Shown piece by piece: positions 45,647 to 56,305 of a DNA stretch of 64,000 bases. The position numbers and the translations under genes were made by a program. The stretch is from Conoideocrella luteorostrata (lineage: Eukaryota; Ascomycota; Sordariomycetes; Hypocreales; Clavicipitaceae). The notes beneath the pieces are model-generated. The model worked only from the letters and a program-made list of their open reading frames with translations, did no database searches and was not told where the DNA came from. Positions within the stretch are counted from its first letter, which is position 1. Every line of letters starts with the position of its first letter. The stretch is from assembly GCA_032433595.1 (NCBI GenBank), contig JASWJB010000028.1, forward strand, positions 124,001 through 188,000, written 5' to 3'.

Positions 45647-46404
45647 ATGATGGACTTCGCTCCGTATCAGTCTTCGCCACCAGAACACTCGCGCGTCGCA
45701 TCGCCTGAGCTCAACTACGCGTCCCCACGACAATCATACGATGCGGCTGCTAGGCGCCCCTTTTCTCCAGTCAATGCTCGTAGTCCACCACCGCTTCAAC
45801 ACCCACAACCACAACGTACATGGTCAGGTCTGGATGGCCAAACAGGTGGATGGTCCGGTAGCATTGGCGAAGGAGCAAATGTGCCCGTCACATATCGCGC
45901 AGCTGAAATCAGCGAGTTCGACACCAGCTTGGGTCTTCGGTTAGATTATGAGGCTTGCTTGGCTTATCTAGCCGTTCCTCCTCTCGGCGCTGTCATCTTA
46001 CTGATCTTAGAACGCAACAGTGACTATGTTCGGTAAGAAATTCCCTTACTTGAGATTTCAGTCTCGAGCTGCCACACTTGCCACAATCTAGTAAAAAACT
46101 TCAAGTGATTTACGCTCACATTAAGAAAGGTTTCACGCGTGGCAGTCGGCGCTATTATTCACAGCAATACTTGTTTTTCACCTGATATTCTCTTGGTCCT
46201 CATTTCTAAGCTGGATCTTCTTCATTGGTGACTTGGCTCTGATTACTTTGCTAGCACTAAGGTCATATAGAGATGCCGAAGTTTTGGATAGGTATGTAAA
46301 CACAACTTCGCCACACACTCTTGTTGGTTAACTCTTGACACATGAGTAGATACGAAGTGCCATTTTTTGGGACGATGGCAAGCCGCATACTAAACGATGA
46401 GTAA
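45647..46404 (+). CDS. Small membrane protein, DUF4870/UPF0132-like
   Basis: Exons 45647-46032, 46130-46291 and 46350-46404 encode 200 aa. The first ~90 residues are Pro/Ser-rich and probably cytosolic. The rest holds three hydrophobic helices: LAYLAVPPLGAVILLILE, a second around ALLFTAILVFHLIFSW and a third around IFFIGDLALITLLAL. The motif YVRFHAWQSALLF between helices one and two is the 'HAWQS' feature of the UPF0132/DUF4870 group. The conserved C-terminus is EVLDRYEVPFFG. Function unknown. Its stop lies 111 bp from the convergent TRL1 stop. All three junctions are phase 2 or phase 2-like and use GT-AG. Confidence 0.78.
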
Positions 46405-46515
46405 TTCAACCATGTACAGACTCGTGTGGTCGCAGTCGTAACGGCAAGAGAGTACCGTTTAATTACAACTCGCTCATTTCACCCCTTTCCAATTCTTCTC
46501 CAGAGAGTGCCATTT

Positions 46516-48951
46516 CTATCTTGCGGGGATCCCTCTCACAATGCCTTTCAAGACGGGCTTATTCTCGAGTAACAACTCGTCAATATCTTCAGCAATAGCA
46601 CCAATTTCCATCCATCTTTTGAGCAGGTCATTACTTTCTTTGGGCTTAACAGAGTTATCTTGAGTCCCCACTGTGATATGTGCAACAGGATTTACACATT
46701 CCCATTTACCACTATCATCAATTAAGCGCACTACCACCGCCATAATGCGGCTGTCAAATACAATCTGCGATCAATGTTGTTAGCATGATTGAAATGGAAG
46801 AACAAAATGATTACCAAAGCGAGTTAAGCGGATCGAACGCACCCTTTCCAGCATCAAGTCACATTGCCCGAGTTGCGAGTCTGAGCTGCCTGATGCTTCC
46901 CAAGCTTCCACATAGTTTTGCCAAAGGTCGCGTCGCTCATTCAAGCTTGCACGATGCATGAGCGTCGCATGAAACCTATTCTGTATTCGTCTTGTCTGTT
47001 TTAACTGCTTGTAGAGTCGAGATATGTGTGAAGGTACATTGCTGAATGCATTTTCTAAGATGCTGTTGATTTCATTACTTGTCACATCAACTGACATGTA
47101 TTCTAAGCGCTTCTTGTTGCTGCCGCTATTTGCTGCTCTGTCCGGAATGCGGTGGTGAAAAGCTGGGCGATATTGGAAAGCAGCCTCCATGGCCGCTTCA
47201 TACTGTTCCGGAGAAGGTACAGATTTGACAAGATTTGGGAAATGCAGCTTGAGCCTACTCACGGTTGTCTCCAAGTTCTGGCGAGTGCCCACCTGAGCAT
47301 CCAGGTCAATTATAATATCAAAGCCATCATCAGGATGTGCATATGGAGTGCATGGTTCGAATCTGTTGATAAAGCCCTCCATGACCCCGATGAACTTATT
47401 CTTATCGCTTGCTGCATGTATGGTCTGATGATTATCGCCTCGCGCTAGAACCCGGGCTTGAGTAATCCTTCTTATATTGCCCATGGACTCCTCATCGTGG
47501 CGGAAGTTTAAGCAAATCACTCGGACAGTCGTGTGTTGCTGCTTCAGATCATTGATAATCTGTTTTCTCTCGATCCTTGTCGCATTGTTACGATCCGCGA
47601 AGACAACAGGGTGACTTTGCAGCTCGTCAAGAACAGCTTTAACGAACCGAGGGGGCCGACCCTTGCCCGATATATTATCATTCTGGATGTGGCCCCAGCC
47701 GAAAAGATGTTCCAAAGCTAACGCAAGCGTTGTCTTTCCACAACCTATAGTAGCAATCGGGCAGAAAACAACATCACCGGTGACACCATTCATAACGATA
47801 GGCTCTGAGTCATCCAAGCTTGCCGCGTCATACCCATTGAGGTTTTTGAATCTGAGAAAGTCGTCACGCAATGAAATGATGCCGTGATTCTGGTTGTACA
47901 ATATCCCGAGGTTTCGGTCCGCTGCCAGTCGTCTCCGGACGTAGAACAGGTACTCTTCGGTGATCTTTTGATGTTTTTTGAATCTAGGTTGCTTGCCTGC
48001 AATGAGAGATTTCGTACACTCTCTCCATTGTCGGTACATGAGGTACGGCTCTTCAAACTTGTACTTGAAGAACCAGTCTTGAAATGGTCGCGTTTTAGGA
48101 TCAGTGCTCATCTTGCATCGGATGACAAATCCCTCAACTTCTCTGCCTTCATAAGTTCCTGTCTGAGCAACTTCTTCCAGGAATGTTTTCACTGCTCGTA
48201 TATCATTCATCACGGTCAATCCTGTTCGAATGAACCCCCACTCGTCTGCGAATTGCTGGACAACCATACTCGGATACGTAGCAAATCCCGGTAGGTTGAG
48301 ATTGATACCGTGCAGGTACAAGCCAGCCTGCTCAGCGCCATATGCTAAAACGTGTTCCTCGAACTCATCATCACAAAGTTCGGCAACTGCGGTGGCATTG
48401 CGGCTACGAAGCTCTCTGGCCAGATCTGACTTCGTTTTGCCTACGGTTGCGAGTTGCCTCTCTATGTGACGTTCACCAACACTGGCATGGCTGACTTGGA
48501 TGTCGGCTCGGTCCCCTGTCGAGTGCTTGCTACAAACTAGGAGCGTGTCGTCTTCTAGCCCGGAGATGAAAATTATGCAACCATTTTCCTTAAGGGTCAG
48601 CTCGTAGGGTGGCTGAGTTTTGGTCATGATATCCTCCCATTTTGTCTCAGGTACCTCGTTAACGTTGAAAAACTTGTCGTAGCCTCGGACGACTATCTCA
48701 GGTTCCTTTCGACCAGTCTTGGAGGTTGTAAACAAGCCACGAGCGTAAGTAGGTAGATCCGGCCGTTTGTAGTCCCAGTCCTGCATTCTCCAAGAATCAA
48801 CGTTAACGCGATTACTCGACGCTTTGATACTGAAGGTTGTCTTCCTGACCGAAAATCCCCCACGCCGCTTGTCTTTTCTAGCTAATTCTAGAGTGGCAAG
48901 CATACGTGCAACTTGGTCAACATCTTGGGGCGTGTATGGCGCGTCGGCCAT
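46516..48951 (-). CDS. TRL1: Fungal tRNA ligase TRL1
   Basis: Minus-strand exons 46843-48951 and 46516-46764 (intron 78 nt) encode 785 aa. Three activities are visible in order. The ligase/adenylyltransferase domain (residues ~1-390) has the nucleophilic lysine motif KENGCIIF and EGFVIR. The kinase domain (~395-560) has a P-loop TIGCGKTT followed by LEHLFGWGHIQND. The cyclic phosphodiesterase domain (~560-785) has the two HxT motifs, FHATLMHR and AHITVGT; the second is on the last exon. TRL1 joins exon halves of spliced tRNAs and, in yeast, HAC1 mRNA in the unfolded-protein response. Convergent with the DUF4870-like gene; no frame damage. Confidence 0.94.
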
Positions 48952-50388
48952 GATGTGAACTCAACGACTGTAGCGTTTCGCCTGGGTTTGTTAGTCTAGT
49001 AGATGGTAGCATGTGTTCGCTGTATCTTTTGAGTCGTCTGCCCGTGGGCTTACTTTCGTATAAAGTTACGAGTTTGTGAAAACCGATGCAAAGATCTGAA
49101 TGTGCATCAAGAAAGAAGGTATCTCTACGGTGATGGTGTCGGGTGGACATAGAAAGTCCTTGTCGGTAACCAGTCGACCTAAGCTTCTAGGCACCCACCT
49201 GCCTTGGTAGATTTGCGGGGCATGTGTCACACGCAGAGCTATGGGTAACACTGAATAATGTGAGTCACTGTGAAATTCTCAAGAAAGTACGGAGTACCAT
49301 GGGCTAATACAGGTCCAGCGTCTTGCGTTAGTACAATAATTTTCGAACTTGAGGAAAGGTGCGCTGAGCCGCACAAAACGAGTCGGCCAGTGGACCCCGG
49401 TCACACAAAACCAGTGTGCATAACCATGTAGGAAGCTAACTAGCTTGGCGCCTAAATTGGCCTTTTCATGCCAAGTCTCCAAGTCCAAACGCTATTATTG
49501 CCTTAGAACTAGATTTGACATTCTTACTTTGTATATCGTGACGACAGCACATCTATGCTCTCCAACGTGTCAGAAATACAACTTCAGATGATAACCTATT
49601 TGCCAAGGTGCTTGCTACAGTCCATGGTTATTGTAAAAGAGCTTCACACCAAATTCCATTCAACTACTTGCCTATGGAGACATGTAGTGCCCAGATAGTT
49701 GACCTACGACCCTGACATCGTCTGCCTTCGTGTTGTCCAAGTGAATTTCCTTGTGCCCCAGCTATTAAAATTCAACCAGTGGCAAGTAAAATTATGCTCT
49801 GGGTAATGTGGGTAATGTGATTTGCTCTAGCAAAGGAAACTCATATGATAAGATGCGTGTTTAGCTAAGTATCCCTTGGGGGGTTGAGGGTGGAGGGGGT
49901 TATCTAAATATACTGTGATGTTTGGTTCATTGTGCGGCCCTGGATTGGACTCTATTGACGGCTGGCTTGACTCACACGGCAACGGGCAAATCCATCAGTG
50001 AATATCGGACTGTGGTCAATGATCTCCGGCAGGGCATGGCCGACCTCTAATATAGTTCACGTTAAAGTTTGTATTAAGTGCTATAGGAATAGTCAATCCA
50101 ACCATTGGATGTTTTTACGCCGATGCGAGGCACTACGCGAGCGTACATCCCGAACTTGCAGCTAATAATGGGAGCGCGCACAAAATGCAGCTACCGGCAG
50201 TGGAGCCTCAGGAAGTGGCCCAAGCTTGCATACGGCACCGTAAACGAGGTGGTTGGATCTCTCCACCTAAGTACGGAGTACTCCGTGGAATACTGATAAA
50301 TAATTAATTAGGACACTCGCGAACTACCTCGCAGCATTGTCCAGTTCTGTACTCCGTAATACCCATTCAATCCAGCGCAGCCAATGCC
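48952..50388. promoter_or_regulatory. Divergent intergenic region, 1.4 kb
   Basis: Between TRL1 and the ankyrin gene. It carries TACGGAGTA at 49288-49296 and at 50272-50280 (extended as a near-perfect palindrome into CTCCGTGG), and TACTCCGTA at 50350-50358. No gene or RNA was recognised. Confidence 0.45.
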
Positions 50389-51042
50389 ATGTCGCCCAAT
50401 CCCTTCCTTCTTGCCGCGGATGGTAGCCCTTCATTAATTCCGCTGCTCCGTGAGAGTCCGGGTCTTGCCTCCGCCCAAGATGAACACGGCTATTCGCTCA
50501 TGCATGCGGCCGCAAGTTACAATCATCTCGAATTGCTGCGCGCTTTAGTTCTTGAATTTGGCGTGGACGTCAACCTGAAGGATGAAGACGAAGAAACAGC
50601 TCTCTTCGTGGTAGAGACACAGGAAGCCGCCAAGGTCTTGATCGAAGAATTAGGGGCCGACTTCCATCACAGAGGGATAGATGGGCAGACTGCCCGAGAA
50701 AAAATAACGTTTGAAGGAGATTATCCCTTGGTTTCAGACTACTTGGCGAATTTAGAGGACAAGAAGGCAGAAAAGGATATTGATACTGTTGCCGCCGACA
50801 CTATCGCCGACGCAATTCGTCCTCCGCCCCCAGGCATGAAACTCACAGTTGGAACGATCGACGCAACGGATGACGTTACTTCTGAAGCTGACCCGGAATT
50901 TCGTCGACGTATAGAAGAACTGGCCCAACGCGATGATTTTAATGATCCATCTGGGCAGGCAGATTTGCGAAGATTAGTCGAAGATGCCATTCCAGAATGG
51001 CAGTTTGGAGATGAGCGAAGTGTGAGATCGAAGCAGGCTTGA
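50389..51042 (+). CDS. Small ankyrin-repeat protein
   Basis: Intronless, 217 aa from ATG (MSPNPFLLAADGSPSLIPLL). Residues ~10-115 form about three ankyrin repeats: DEHGYSLMHAAASYNHLELL, VDVNLKDEDEETALFVVE and RGIDGQTAREKITFEGDYPL. The C-terminal half has PPPPGMKLTVGTIDA and EADPEFRRRIEELAQRDDF, which I recall from small fungal ankyrin proteins like budding-yeast YGL242C. Function unknown; a soluble binding protein is inferred. Its stop codon is four bases from the stop of RPP40 on the other strand. An out-of-frame ATG at 50384 precedes the chosen start by five bases. Confidence 0.8.
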   Translation: MSPNPFLLAADGSPSLIPLLRESPGLASAQDEHGYSLMHAAASYNHLELLRALVLEFGVDVNLKDEDEETALFVVETQEAAKVLIEELGADFHHRGIDGQTAREKITFEGDYPLVSDYLANLEDKKAEKDIDTVAADTIADAIRPPPPGMKLTVGTIDATDDVTSEADPEFRRRIEELAQRDDFNDPSGQADLRRLVEDAIPEWQFGDERSVRSKQA

Positions 51043-51046
51043 GCGG

Positions 51047-52470
51047 TCAACTAGATCGCTGCAATTGCCACATCAAATATTGGTCTTCTTTTGTGGCAGG
51101 GTGCAGTAAAATTAGTTCAGAGCTTCTGGTTGTGGCAATATTGCAGAAACTAGTCGCACTGATTGATAACCAGCTGTCTTTGGGACGCGCCATCAGTACA
51201 TCTCGAACCAGGTCATGGAGCCAAGACTTTCCGATAAGACCCATCCAACTGATTTTACAAATTTCAAGTTGATTGGGGCTGTGATCTTCAATTCTGTAGC
51301 GCGATAAATACGTGTCGATTGAATCTCCGACTCTCACACGAGGACTCTCCAGCCGAATTAGGGACAGCCACTCATATAAGCACATTGCTTTTTCTTCGAA
51401 GTCCTCCCGGCTATTTTCGATCCACATTGAAGGAATAATCTCGAGTGCAGAAGGCCAGTTGGTCATATTTTGCGAGAATTTCGAAACGGCGGTACATCGC
51501 GACGGTTGGAATTTGTCTAAAAAGTTCAGAGCGAGATCTTGCAAGATTTTATGTCAGTACTTGAAATACTTCTTATACTTATTTGCATGATGTATTCAGA
51601 AAGTGATCAGGGTAAGGGATAGAAGAAAAACGGTAATGCGGTAATGGGAAATGATCTGACTGGATCCAATGTTCTCGCAGAGTAACCAAGTTATTTGCTC
51701 GGTAAGAACTGTTTGACAGGCATTCATTAGTCGTGCGTGTGCCTTCAAGTCGTCGTGTTGACACAAATTTTTTAAGTTGAAATTGACAACTATACCGTAA
51801 TCAGCATATTAACGTAGACAATGAAGGACGAATTGACTGCGGTTCCTAACTCACTCCAGGTGGTTTGACCGCCCACACCACATGTTTTACCTGCCAATCC
51901 AGATCGTTCAAATGTTTCCTTATCCAATTGCATCGAAAGAACACCTGACGATGAAATTAGTATTTGAGGTTTTGGGGCCGGATTCCATGTACTGCACCTT
52001 TATTTATGTAAAACGTATTAGTAACGGCTGCTCTGCCTTTGGAAATCATTGCTATTTCTTCTACGTGAGACGGTCAGCCACTAGATATGTTAAGCATCTA
52101 AGTCAAGTTTGGACAGACGGTCTTGCGCTAGATCTAGAAGTTGCTTTTCTTGCAACAGCTGCCCTAGCGACAGGGTGATGCGGGTGAAAGCAGGCTGCTC
52201 TCGATTCTGCAGTAGCCTCCTTTGTACAGTGTGGAAAGTGTCAAGAGACATGATTAAGTCAACCTTCAAAATAGTTAGAGATACGATGCTTGTGCACATT
52301 ATTCAAGTTTGGAATGCAGAGAGATTGACTTTTGTTACAAAATCTTGGTTTCCGATCGCCATCCATGGCTGGCTCCTTTGCGACATTTGTTTAGGGTCGA
52401 TGTGGCCCATAGTGCCATATGTCATGAGGCAATTTGCCGATTGCCGTAATGGTGAAGCAGACAATATCAT
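51047..52470 (-). CDS. RPP40: RNase P/MRP subunit, Rpp40 family
   Basis: Model (minus): 52330-52470, 52119-52263, 51998-52060, 51855-51944, 51661-51789 and 51047-51537, giving 352 aa with a continuous frame. Recognisable blocks: MTYGTMGHIDPKQM near the start, DFVTKVDLIMSLDTFHTVQR, RITLSLGQLL, ISKGRAAVTNTFYINKGVLS, LDKETFERSGLAGK, the middle LTEQITWLLCEN, and CLYEWLSLIRLESPRVRVGD with DTYLSRYRIED in the last exon. Order and spacing follow the fungal Rpp40 family (Pfam RNase P 40 kDa), which acts in tRNA 5' processing. Three donors are atypical (GTCAAT, GTCTGT, GTCAGA), so exact junctions are uncertain. I chose the start MILSASPLRQSANC; upstream codons remain open. Confidence 0.72.
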
Positions 52471-53032
52471 GATGGCTTGGTCACTCACTAAATCAAGTAG
52501 TGACCCAGATTTTTTTAATAGGGTGTATCCTCTCCCAGAAAGTCGAATCGTAGCAGAGGGGTGACGATGATCAATGGATGCGATCATGTGGCGCGTTCTT
52601 GATAGATCGTAGAGATTTAAATAATCACGAGTTCCTCTGGCTACATAAAAGTTTCGGGTGCTTGCTCTGTGTTACATCCAGTAAAAGTGATTCTAAGGCT
52701 GGGTCAGACCACAGCCCGGAAGTTTGTTGTTTCCGTGCCGTCCCTTAGTACTGCTACTTCTAGCCCACATATTCTCTTGCCTCGCGTTAGGGACCTGCCC
52801 CTCTGGTGGGGGCGATCTCCCAGAACCACTCTGTCGAAGACTAAGCGAAATGGAAGATTGGAATGATGAGTATTCTACTCCGTATAGTCAGCGGAATTTA
52901 CGACATATATTTGGGAAAAATCTTAACCCTTCAAAAATCCCTCGGTGGCGCAATGCCGAACACTTGGTAGTCTGTTGCCCTATTTTCCTCGACTGTGTCA
53001 GAGCTTATGCAGCACAGTGACATATTTCGACA
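52471..53032. promoter_or_regulatory. Bidirectional promoter of RPP40 and TRM11
   Basis: 562 bp between head-to-head starts. One TACTCCGTA lies at 52876-52884. The open frame at 52724-53020 has no ATG and ends 13 bp before TRM11, so it is not annotated. Confidence 0.45.
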
Positions 53033-54613
53033 ATGGATTACGTCGTCAAGTTTGCGCAGACTCATGAGTCATTTCGCTTAGCAGAAATAGAAGCTCTCTC
53101 TGTCGTCGAAGGTGTAGACCTCGAAGTTCTCGAATACACAAATAAGGTCCAGTTCGCTGATCAGCGTCCACTTATGGACTATTATTTCCGGTGCTAACAT
53201 TGCCGCAGTCCCCGTTTTGTCTTGTGAGGCTACCCTCCGAAGAAGACGCTCGTAAACTGGTTCGGAGGTCTATACTAGCCCAGTCGATATATGAACTTTG
53301 GGGATCAGGTCCGACTCTAGATCATGTGCATCAGTCTACTAAAAGCAGCATGATGGACCATTGGGACAAGTACAAAAATGTCTCATTCAAATTCATTCTG
53401 GACTCCTATCAAGGAGCTCGCTCAAGTGCTGATAGGCTTAAAATCATCGAATCATTCGCCTATCTGCCTTTCGAAGGGCCAATTCGCATGTCACAGCCTG
53501 ACGAAACGTTCACACTGTTTGAACTTTGGCCGTTCAATAGTGTACCATTGGGAATACAAGACCCAACTAGGCTTTTTCTAGGCCGTCTTATTGGTAATTC
53601 CACGCGTGAGACTGTTCTTAAGTTTGACCTTAAAAAGCGAGGTTATATATCTACTACTAGCATGGATGCGGAACTGTCACTAATCACTGCAAATATTGCT
53701 TTGGCTGGTCCGGGCAAACTGTTTTATGATCCATTCGTTGGAACAGGGTCGTTTCCCATTGCATGTGCTTGCTTTGGGGCAGTCAGTTGGGGAAGCGACA
53801 TAGATGGTAGAAGCATTCGCGGCGAGGGAGGAAGCAAGAGCTTACGAGGCAACTTCAGTCAATATGGTCTTGAGAAGGGCTTAGGGGATGTGTTTTCCGC
53901 CGATCTGATAAACACGCCTATCAGGAGGGACAGAAGAATATGGGACGGCATAATTTGTGATCCTCCATACGGCGTTCGAGAGGGACTTAGAGTCCTTGGA
54001 CTCCGGGATCCTGAGAAAACACCGTGGTTGATTGAGAAGGGCAAGAGAAATCATTCGTGAGTACAGTAGAGTGTTTCTGCACCTAAGCATTGATCAGCTG
54101 TCACTTTGAAGCTGTGCTGACAACAATAGCTTGCCTGATTTCGTCCCACCCAAAAAACCTTACAGCTTTTTGACAATGCTTGACGATATACTTGCCTTTG
54201 CAGCAGACACTCTGGTTGATAGTGGTAGGCTATCGTTTTGGATGCCAACGGCAAATGACGAGGATCAGGAGTTACCAGTACCTACACACCCATCACTTGA
54301 ACTGGTAGTCGTATGTGTTCAGAAGTTTAATAAATGTAAGTATCTGTCAATTCGGAGTCTGCTATGCAAAACCAGGATGCTGTCCTCTACTTTGACAAGC
54401 TGCATTGCTATCCCCATTAGCTTGGTCTATCTAATACAATAACTAGGGTCGCGACGTCTAATCACATATCGGCGCATCTCGGATGTCGATGTGTCTCCAA
54501 AAGCACTGGCAGAATATCAAGACCGACTAGTTATTAGCTCCATTGGGACAACTGTTGATGATCTCAATCCATTTCGAGCCGGTTATTTCAAAAAGTTTGC
54601 GCTAGATATTTAG
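53033..54613 (+). CDS. TRM11: tRNA guanosine-2'-N-methyltransferase catalytic subunit TRM11
   Basis: Exons 53033-53146, 53209-54056, 54130-54335 and 54447-54613 encode 444 aa. The N-terminal part (MDYVVKFAQTHESFRLAEIE, SPFCLVRLPSEEDARKLVRR) is the THUMP-like region. The Rossmann methyltransferase domain has motif I FYDPFVGTGSFPIACACFGA and motif IV ICDPPYGVREG. The C-terminal DDILAFAADTLVDSGRLSFW and FWMPTANDEDQELPVPTHPS are conserved in fungal TRM11. With TRM112 it makes m2G10 in tRNA (family knowledge). Exon 1 uses the unusual donor GTCCAG; the branch GCTAAC and acceptor CGCAG fit. Length matches the family. Confidence 0.9.
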
Positions 54614-56305
54614 CAGCAGCGGGGAAAACTGTGTACAATAGATATGTAGAGTTGTGCAGTCAATGCGTAGCCCCCTATTGAGGTCTGTATGTATGTATGT
54701 TACATATTCCGATGTAAAATGACTTCCAATCTTCATATACATGAACTCACCCGTGCGCTTATTGTCGATATATGGCTATGTCCCGCATCTATTCACTCAC
54801 AATCAGGGATACCTGCCGGGCTGGGTGAACACATGGGTGAAAGTTGACGCTGCCTAAGTGCCTTGCACGCCTTAACAGGGCTTCACTAAACCAGTCCACA
54901 AATTGGAGGTCAGCTTAAATAATGCAAAAGGGGCTCTTCCACCGTGCACACTCACTAGTCACTGAAGCTGCCACTGATGAACGACGTATGAGCGATGAGA
55001 TGTGATTTGGATCCTACCAATTGTTGTTGACACATTCGCTGACACATGGGGCTTTTAATCGTGGGCGGAAGGTAACGAGCCCACTGGAGTGCATGGGCTC
55101 CGTGGCGCAATTTTTGAGTCCAGGCGCTTACCGCTGGACGAATAACAAGACTCAGCAATGCGAATTTATTCAACAAGGCAGCATCTATGCGCACAACGAA
55201 GTATGTACTTAGTGTCGTGTGATAAGAAGCAACATATTTAAATGAGCACTATTTCCTTTTCATGCTAAAGGAGTATCTATTTCTACCTCGGTTACGAGTA
55301 GTAGGTTTTGCAATGCTTGCCGCAAAATACCTTGTAATATGTCGTTACGCCCCAGGTAATAACCATTGTCCACCGCGTACAAACAATTACCATAGCTCGC
55401 ACCCACATACAACAAGGATTGGTCAAGTAAATGATCGCTACCCTCGGTGCTAACCGTGGCGCTGGGGCAGCGTTGGCTGTACTACAAAACGCTGATGTCT
55501 GACCGTTGTTTTTGGTACCGAATGATAGTGGTATACTTGATAAATATCTGTGCGTTCAGCATAATACATTCAGGCGAATGTTGATCCCCACTATGGAGTA
55601 AAGTAGAGCTGGCCGCCGGATAATAGAGACGAAGTAGCTTGTTAGCTCGTTGCCTAAAACCGGTCGGTACGTACCCAGTGCTGAGGCAAGAGGGGATGTG
55701 GTGTGAGCAGGACAAGGACGTAGTAGTAGTTAGCCACATGCCTGGCTGAGCCAACGGATCTTGGAGCCCATCTTTCGGCGCCTCCACATTCGACCTTAAA
55801 CCTCTCCGATCTGGCAATACCCACGAAAACCAAGCCATCTCGTACAACACCTCCCCAACCCAAGGCACCAGGCAATTTTCCAATGAATATTGGCACCTTT
55901 CGCGTAAGAGGGATAACGGACAGCCAGACCTCTGCCATGTACTAGCCAACTCGATGATTTACGACTTTTCCCATGACTTTGTCGACTATCGACTGGCTCA
56001 ATCAATTTCTATTGAGGTTTTGAATGCTCTACCGCTTCATCTGGTTGAAGGGCGAGTACGGTACGCAAGGTTATCTTCAAGTGCGGCGCGCATAATTGAA
56101 AGAAAACAGTAAGCCTTTCGTCCATACTACGGATCATTTATTCCCGACCTTCTACCCAAATATCCATCAAACTAGTTTGCGACCGAAACCAGTTCCATAT
56201 CTACGCCTATATTAATCGAAGCAGTTGATATAGTCAGAACAGACAACTCCGGCCGTTCGTACGTACAATCAGAGTCATTAATAAATTTGTCCCCAGTGGG
56301 CAATA
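54614..56305. other. Intergenic, 1.7 kb
   Basis: Between TRM11 and GID4, same strand. An ATG frame at 55654-55938 (minus, 94 codons, MAEVWLSVIPLTRKVPIFIG) has no family resemblance. A tRNA-like start (GGCTCCGTGGCGCAAT) near 55086 lacks a B box. Nothing else recognised. Confidence 0.4.

Noticed and set aside
51579..51764. Minus-strand 61-codon frame
   Set aside because: Falls inside RPP40 exon 5 and the following intron in another frame.
52724..53020. Signal-peptide-like open frame upstream of TRM11
   Set aside because: Starts at TTG with no ATG before the hydrophobic stretch, and sits inside the RPP40/TRM11 promoter.
55086..55160. tRNA-like stretch beginning GGCTCCGTGGCGCAAT
   Set aside because: The D-arm-like start is not followed by a GG in the D loop, a credible anticodon stem or a GGTTCGA B box.
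55654..55938. 94-codon minus-strand ATG frame
   Set aside because: No domain, signal or splice support; composition similar to flanking non-coding DNA.
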